Source of the DNA: Candidatus Pacebacteria bacterium UBA6188
Lineage (GTDB): Bacteria; Patescibacteriota; Microgenomatia; UBA1400; PJMF01
Reading direction: 5' to 3'
NCBI GenBank assembly: GCA_002422765.1
Contig: DITI01000008.1
Location: forward strand, 1,463 to 12,167
Length of the DNA: 10,705 bases
Below are positions 6,577 to 10,705 of the stretch, piece after piece; within the stretch, counting starts at the first letter, position 1; each line of letters opens with the position of its first letter. A model generated the notes under the pieces. It was not told where the DNA came from and ran no database searches. It saw only the letters and a list, made by a program, of their open reading frames with translations. A program made the translations under genes and the position numbers.

Positions 6577-6590
6577 TAAAAAAATAAGCA

Positions 6591-6884
6591 ATGTTTTTTT
6601 CTTTGCCTTTCGCTGATCATCTTTTTTCTCGCTCTAAAGTTAGTTTTAACCAAAAAGATGACTCTTTTTTGGTTCTAACTCCTGATCGTAAACACGTCTT
6701 AGAACTAAAGGATGTTGCTTTTTCTATTTGGAAAAACCTAGCCAAACCCATCTCTTTTGAAGATTTACTCAAAAAACTAAAAAAAGAATATGATGTCTCT
6801 GAAGAAGAACTAGAAAAAGATCTCAAAGATTGGCTCAAACAAGCCCTCAAAGAGAAAATAATCGAAAAAAGTTCAAAAACCTAA
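6591..6884 (+). CDS. PqqD-family protein (RiPP recognition element)
   Basis: A 97-residue protein matching the PqqD/RRE winged-helix pattern. The beta strands DDSFLVLTP (23-31) and HVLELKD (34-40) lead into AFSIWKNL (42-49), which corresponds to the conserved ALxIWxLL helix. ISFEDLLKKLKKEYDVSEEELEKDLKDWLKQALKEKIIE (about 53-92) is the typical tail with an aspartate- and lysine-rich helix pair and a final hydrophobic strand. Proteins of this family bind leader peptides and present them to modifying enzymes. This is a stand-alone version, as in split lasso B1 proteins, without a fused catalytic domain. It follows the candidate precursor by 14 nt under the same promoter and overlaps the convergent ATPase-peptidase gene by 12 nt. 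The first 20 residues are Phe-rich with no recognised function. Confidence 0.8.
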   Translation: MFFSLPFADHLFSRSKVSFNQKDDSFLVLTPDRKHVLELKDVAFSIWKNLAKPISFEDLLKKLKKEYDVSEEELEKDLKDWLKQALKEKIIEKSSKT

Positions 6885-7907
6885 AACTCGACCCAAAAAG
6901 CTTCTCTCTTCCACATGACCCACATCAGCAACCAGATTATTATCACCCTTGGTGACAATTTTGCCCTTTTCTAGTTTATAAAAACGATGAACAACGACGT
7001 TTTGCAAATCCTCGCTCCAAAAAGCAATCACCTCTCCTTTTTTAAGATCGGCAAAATCAGCTCTCTCCACTTCAATCTCATCCCCTTTCAAAATTAAAGG
7101 CTCCATACTGCCACTACTGGCGGTAGCGATAAATTTTTCACCAATTGGCAAATTTTTGAGAAAATCAAATAATAAATTAGCGTTTTGATTGCTAGGTGTT
7201 TTTTCTAACTGCAAGCTAGCACGGTTCTTTTTGTATTCAAGCAAAACCTCTTGCCCTCCATCCATCATGATCTGTCCACGCTCTAACCAAACAAAGCGCT
7301 GACAAAGTCTCTTGAGTAAAGGCAACATGTGACTAGACAGAATAATAGTTTTACCTTGAGCAAAAATTTCTTCCACACTGTCGTAAGCCTTTTTCTGAAA
7401 ATCTTGGTCACCAACAATAATACCCTCATCAAGAATTAAAATATCAGGTTCAGCATGAATGGCGATAGCAAAACCAAGTCTCAGAACCATGCCTGAAGAA
7501 TAGGTGTAGATTGCTTGATCAATAAATTCTGCCAAACCAGCAAAATCAATGATTTCTTGTTCTAAGCTCTTGACTTCTCTTGGTCTGAGACCAAGCAAAA
7601 CAGCATTGAGATAAATATTTTCTCGACCAGAAAATTCCTGATGAAAGCCGGCCGTAATATCAATTAGGGAAACCACTTTACCAAAAGTCTGCACTTCACC
7701 ACTACTAGACTCAGCAATGCCAGCAATTAATTTAAGTAAAGTGGTTTTGCCAGCGCCATTGTCACCTAAAATGGCAACTTTTTCACCCTTTTTGATCTTT
7801 AGGTTAAGATTTTGTAAAGCAAAAAAAGGTTTTTTATCAAAAGAATTGCGCAAAAAATAGCGCTTACTCACTCTCTTTAATAAAACAGCTGTTTTAGAAC
7901 CAGTCAT
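6873..7907 (-). CDS. ABC-2 exporter ATPase (Wzt/TagH-like) fused to a soluble S26-type peptidase domain
   Basis: A 344-residue two-domain protein. Residues 1 to about 228 form an ABC ATPase of the polysaccharide-exporter type. They show Walker A GDNGAGKTT (48-56), the Wzt/TagH-style block SLIDITAGFHQEFSGRENIY (80-99), a signature YSSGM (136-140), Walker B LILDE (157-161) with catalytic Glu161, and the switch His193. After a linker (about 229-255), residues 256-344 form a signal-peptidase-like domain: SGSMEP (265-270) with nucleophile Ser267, VVHR with His307 as the base, and TKGDNN (319-324) with Asp328. A His rather than a Lys base marks the S26B/Sec11 type. No transmembrane segment is present, so the peptidase should act on the cytoplasmic face. 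Its permease gene lies upstream with a 14-nt overlap. By analogy with C39-ABC bacteriocin exporters it may cleave a leader while exporting the product; this is inference. Confidence 0.85.
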   Translation of the reverse strand: MTGSKTAVLLKRVSKRYFLRNSFDKKPFFALQNLNLKIKKGEKVAILGDNGAGKTTLLKLIAGIAESSSGEVQTFGKVVSLIDITAGFHQEFSGRENIYLNAVLLGLRPREVKSLEQEIIDFAGLAEFIDQAIYTYSSGMVLRLGFAIAIHAEPDILILDEGIIVGDQDFQKKAYDSVEEIFAQGKTIILSSHMLPLLKRLCQRFVWLERGQIMMDGGQEVLLEYKKNRASLQLEKTPSNQNANLLFDFLKNLPIGEKFIATASSGSMEPLILKGDEIEVERADFADLKKGEVIAFWSEDLQNVVVHRFYKLEKGKIVTKGDNNLVADVGHVEERSFLGRVLGF

Positions 7908-8706
7908 CGAAATTTTTACTTTCTTTTCTAAAAATTTGCAAAGCTACTAATAGATAAGGCACGGATAAAAAGGCAAATATAGTAGAAGCCAGCAAATTCA
8001 AATCACCACCAAGGAAGAGATAGCGAAAAACTTCAATAAAACTCACCAAGGGATTGAAATAAAGAATTTGCCTAAAAGCTTCTGGCAACATGCTGAGACT
8101 ATAAACAATCGGCACGCCATAAAAAAGCAGTTGGACGCCAAGTTGCACCACAAAATTTAAATCTCTCACTCTGACATAAATAGCAGACACAATCAAACAA
8201 GTAGCCAAAACAAATAATAAGAAAAGGCCAAAAAAGAAAGCTGATAGAAACAGTCTAGAGACAAAAAACCACAAAGCACTCAGTAAGCTACCTTGCAAAA
8301 AGGTTAGAAAAACCAAAAAAACTCCACTCGCCACTAAAGTGTGAAATAAATTGGCCAAAACAGCCGCAATCACCAAAATTTCTCTGGGAAAAGCTGCTTT
8401 TTGAATCAAAGCTCTCTCCTGTACCAAGAGAGGTGTGGTCCTAAGTAAAGAATTGGCAAAAAAGCCCCATGGCAAAAGCCCGGCAAATAAAAACAAGAAG
8501 TAATTTTCAATTCGCATCGGCACAAAAAACTGAAAAACCAAGCCAATGATCAGCATTTGCAATAAAGGATTAAGAATCACCCACAATAAACCCAAAAAGG
8601 TTCTTTTGTAGCGCAATTTAATCTCTTTTTTGGTCAACAGATAAATAAAATCCAAATAGTAGCTCCAAGCAAAAGACTCAGTCATTCTCGAAAAGGAGAA
8701 TATCAC
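7894..8706 (-). CDS. ABC-2 type exporter permease (Wzm/TagG-like)
   Basis: A 270-residue integral membrane protein with about six hydrophobic segments. It opens with the family hallmark YRLTKKEIKLRYKR-like amphipathic region (about 20-35; here LLTKKEIKLRYKRTFLG). The first membrane helix, around WVILNPLLQMLIIGLVFQFF (42-61), is the typical Wzm/TagG sequence. A cytoplasmic AFPREIL motif (about 105-111) and a VRVRDL motif (178-183) follow, then a VPIVYSLSMLP segment. It forms the channel for the ATPase encoded next. Such transporters usually export undecaprenyl-linked polysaccharides or teichoic acids, but this copy sits with a peptidase-bearing ATPase and a RiPP-like gene pair, so a peptide cargo is possible. 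The GTG start at 8706 has a GAGGG ribosome site 9 nt upstream; an in-frame ATG at 8685 (Met8) has none and is less likely. Confidence 0.86.
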   Translation of the reverse strand: MIFSFSRMTESFAWSYYLDFIYLLTKKEIKLRYKRTFLGLLWVILNPLLQMLIIGLVFQFFVPMRIENYFLFLFAGLLPWGFFANSLLRTTPLLVQERALIQKAAFPREILVIAAVLANLFHTLVASGVFLVFLTFLQGSLLSALWFFVSRLFLSAFFFGLFLLFVLATCLIVSAIYVRVRDLNFVVQLGVQLLFYGVPIVYSLSMLPEAFRQILYFNPLVSFIEVFRYLFLGGDLNLLASTIFAFLSVPYLLVALQIFRKESKNFDDWF

Positions 8707-8720
8707 AACCCATTACCCTC

Positions 8721-8749
8721 TTGCAAAGATAAATAAAAATATCTATCCT
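8721..8749 (+). promoter_or_regulatory. Possible promoter of the SLH surface protein gene
   Basis: TTGCAA (8721-8726), a 17-nt AT-rich spacer and TATCCT (8744-8749) lie 33 nt before the ATG at 8783. Each hexamer matches only 4 of 6 consensus positions. The 76-nt space between the divergent permease and SLH genes must hold promoters for both, but no strong match exists for the minus strand. Confidence 0.25.
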
Positions 8750-8782
8750 TAATACAAGGCCTATTTTATTTGTGTTTTTGTC

Positions 8783-10705
8783 ATGAACAATCCTCGAGAC
8801 TACTTACCAGCTAAATATAAAAGAAACACGCCAATTGGTGACGATTTCCAGAACGATCCCCCAAAAGACTCTAAAAATTCCAACTCCACTAGTGATCTAG
8901 ACAACTCACCATGGAGTGATTTAGCCAAGGAGCCACAAGTTCCTTCTTACCGCAGTAGCGTTGCAGAGGAAGTTGAAAGTAATGAAAAATCAGTTGACTT
9001 GACCAGCGATCTTCCAAATTTAGATACGAAGCCAGAAGATTCACTTAATCCAACTTTTCCCAAGGTCAAAAGTAAAGCCAATAATAAAAAGTTAGCCGGC
9101 CTCTTGGTCTTGTTCTTCTTGGTAGTCGGTGTTTTTTCCAGTTATTTACTCACTCAACAAAGTCAAGACAATCGACAGCAAGCTCACAATGGAATGATGG
9201 CTCCAGCCCCTCCAGGTGGTTGTGGTTCTGTTGCTGGCACTCATAAGGAAACTATTGGTGGCGTTGATTATTGTGTACCAAACTTACCAGAAGATGCTCC
9301 CTTAGTTCAAACTCAAGGTCGCTTTGGCTGGTGTTGGGATGTAGGCGCTGGTGGCGGCGTCCAAGGTGGTCACTCCTGTTCCGCTGACGAATGGAAAGAT
9401 CCCACCAAGACTATTGCCGGCACTTATGTGTGGCCACCAGGATGTGTAGGAGATGCATGTAAACGTTATGTTATTAACATTCCCAGCACTCTAGAAGCTG
9501 CTGTCAACTATGCAACTCAATTACCTCAAATCAGAGATGTGCTCTATCAAGCTAGTGGCAACCAACTAGAAATTGCTCCTTTTTTCACTTGTGCTAGCGC
9601 TGGCAGTAGTGGCACTGGCAGTGCTGATGGCTATAATTCAGTCAACTGTGACACCGATCCTCGCTGTGGAGCAGTGGAAACAGTGACTGTTAGCATTATT
9701 GGTCAAACTCCATATCAGCAAACTAGATGTTATTTGACACAAACTGCTTATAACAATCTTCCTCCGGGTCAAATTTGGTCTCCTTACAACACTGGTTGTG
9801 GCGATGGCGTGCACGACAACCCAGATCAAACCACTATTCCGGGAGTAGGAAACACCAACGAATCCTACGCCGGCGACTGTAGCACTTGGCACTTTACTCA
9901 ATGTCTTAATGAAGGCACTGGCGTAAATGGCTTGGGTTGCGACATTATTGATACGCCCAATATCACTACCGAAGAGCCTCCAGACGAACCACCCACTGAA
10001 CCACCTACTACTCAGCCACCTACTGGCACTCCTACTGGCACACCAACCGCTCCTCCAGAACTGCTCTGTACTGACCTCGAAATGCTTAATTCGCTTGGTG
10101 ATCTGATGGAGGGTGATGATGATCAAGACCTCATTTCTGGTGACCAAGTCCGCTTCCGTGGTAGTTCTTCTGACGACGATAATCCTGAAGTCACTTTTGA
10201 ATTTAGAATCTTGCCCCCAAACACTTACGCTTGGCAAAATTTAACCAATACTAGTTCTGGTTCGACTGCTAAGAATATTTCTGCTCCTTATACCGTCATT
10301 AGCTCTGGACACCACATTGTTCAGTCTAGAGTTTGCCTCTCAGGAGTTTGTCAAGCTTGGGAAAGTAACGATGAAGTCGATGATCAATTTACCTCCATCT
10401 TTGAAGATGTGCCTGTCACCCATTGGGCTTATCGATCAATTTTAGCCATCTATAATGAAGAGATCACTTCAGGTTGTAGTAGTGATCCGCTGAGATATTG
10501 TCCAGAAACAGCAACCACTCGTGGTCAAGCCGCCACTCTCATCATGAAGGCCAAATATGGTGCTGACTACAACTTTACTCTCGCTGCTACTCCAGTCTTT
10601 GCTGATGTAGCTGCTGACAATACTATGAGAAAATTCATTGAGAAGATGTATGCTGACGGCATTACTGCTGGTTGCAGCAGTAACCCACTCAATTTCTGTC
10701 CTGAC
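8783..10705 (+). CDS. SLH-domain cell surface protein with N-terminal membrane anchor, 3' end beyond window
   Basis: The open frame runs from ATG 8783 to the window end (641 codons, no stop). Residues 1-102 are polar, Ser/Asp/Pro-rich and probably cytoplasmic; a single membrane helix spans about 103-123. The external part begins with a Cys-rich region (about 147-390) containing many Cys residues, Gly-rich stretches and Trp. A Pro/Thr linker (398-425, repeats such as EPPT and PTGT) follows, then an Ig/PKD-like region (about 428-530). The first complete SLH domain runs from FEDVPVTHWAY (540) to about 592 with a CSSDPLRYCPE block and TTRGQAA. A second SLH domain starts at VFADVA (605) and is cut at the edge with the same CSSNPLNFCPD block. 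SLH domains bind cell-wall polymers, so this is a surface-layer or adhesin-like protein. There is no Shine-Dalgarno at the start. It is divergent from the exporter and has distinctly higher G+C. Confidence 0.85.
   Translation, partial: MNNPRDYLPAKYKRNTPIGDDFQNDPPKDSKNSNSTSDLDNSPWSDLAKEPQVPSYRSSVAEEVESNEKSVDLTSDLPNLDTKPEDSLNPTFPKVKSKANNKKLAGLLVLFFLVVGVFSSYLLTQQSQDNRQQAHNGMMAPAPPGGCGSVAGTHKETIGGVDYCVPNLPEDAPLVQTQGRFGWCWDVGAGGGVQGGHSCSADEWKDPTKTIAGTYVWPPGCVGDACKRYVINIPSTLEAAVNYATQLPQIRDVLYQASGNQLEIAPFFTCASAGSSGTGSADGYNSVNCDTDPRCGAVETVTVSIIGQTPYQQTRCYLTQTAYNNLPPGQIWSPYNTGCGDGVHDNPDQTTIPGVGNTNESYAGDCSTWHFTQCLNEGTGVNGLGCDIIDTPNITTEEPPDEPPTEPPTTQPPTGTPTGTPTAPPELLCTDLEMLNSLGDLMEGDDDQDLISGDQVRFRGSSSDDDNPEVTFEFRILPPNTYAWQNLTNTSSGSTAKNISAPYTVISSGHHIVQSRVCLSGVCQAWESNDEVDDQFTSIFEDVPVTHWAYRSILAIYNEEITSGCSSDPLRYCPETATTRGQAATLIMKAKYGADYNFTLAATPVFADVAADNTMRKFIEKMYADGITAGCSSNPLNFCPD

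Noticed and set aside
6381..6850. Minus-strand open frames of 90 and 77 codons, one looking hydrophobic like a small membrane protein
   Set aside because: They run antisense through the promoter, the short peptide gene and the PqqD-like gene; the hydrophobic look comes from reversed A-rich Lys codons.
6490..6884. Classical lasso peptide locus
   Set aside because: The leader motif and PqqD-like protein fit, but there is no B2 transglutaminase-like protease, no AsnB-type cyclase, no Thr near a leader end and no Asp/Glu in the core to form a macrolactam.
7894..8706. O-antigen or teichoic acid exporter as sole explanation of the ABC pair
   Set aside because: Possible by family, but no glycosyltransferase or lipid carrier genes are in the window and the ATPase carries a peptidase domain, so cargo is left open.
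9638..10237. Minus-strand open frame of 199 codons
   Set aside because: Antisense to the surface protein, whose frame is continuous with clear SLH domains; no recognisable domain in the shadow.

Overview
The window comes from an AT-rich bacterium with tightly packed, mostly non-hypothetical genes, short intergenic gaps and standard genetic code usage. The mix of an S-layer-homology (SLH) surface protein with one N-terminal membrane helix, a Wzm/Wzt-like exporter and a Ser-His (S26B/Sec11-type) peptidase domain would fit a Patescibacteria/CPR-like lineage. No marker gene is present, so this assignment is a weak inference. There are no rRNA or tRNA genes, insertion sequences, CRISPR arrays or gene-free stretches over 300 bases.

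Left part (1-3392, minus strand): a compact four-gene operon read right to left. It holds a two-module VOC-like protein (2811-3392), a PaaK-like adenylate-forming enzyme (1454-2809), 3-dehydroquinate synthase AroB (381-1448) and type I 3-dehydroquinate dehydratase AroD (start at 391, running off the left edge). Gaps are 1 and 5 nt, and AroB/AroD overlap by 11 nt. Divergent from it (3453-5412, plus strand) is a two-gene unit: a class I SAM methyltransferase and a group II PLP decarboxylase of the histidine-decarboxylase type.

Middle part (5398-8706): a QueC-like ATP-pyrophosphatase on the minus strand, back to back with a strong consensus promoter that drives a 28-residue Lys-rich peptide (6490-6576) and a PqqD-like RiPP recognition element (6591-6884). 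The peptide carries the YxxPxL motif used by lasso-type leader peptides to bind such recognition elements. Convergent to these is an ABC-2 exporter: a Wzm/TagG-like permease (7894-8706) and a Wzt-like ATPase (6873-7907) with a soluble S26-type peptidase domain fused to its C-terminus.

Interpretation: peptide, recognition element, ATP-dependent ligase-like enzyme and peptidase-exporter look like the core of a ribosomally made, post-translationally modified peptide (RiPP) pathway. It lacks any standard RiPP signature enzyme (no radical SAM, YcaO, LanM/LanB or transglutaminase-like B2 protein). The neighbouring AroB/AroD, PaaK-like, VOC-like, methyltransferase and decarboxylase genes could make and activate a small molecule for attachment to the peptide, or could be an unrelated neighbour set. 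The function is not provable from sequence alone.

Right part (8783-10705, plus strand): the first 641 residues of a large SLH-domain surface protein, running off the right edge. It is visibly richer in G+C than the biosynthetic genes.
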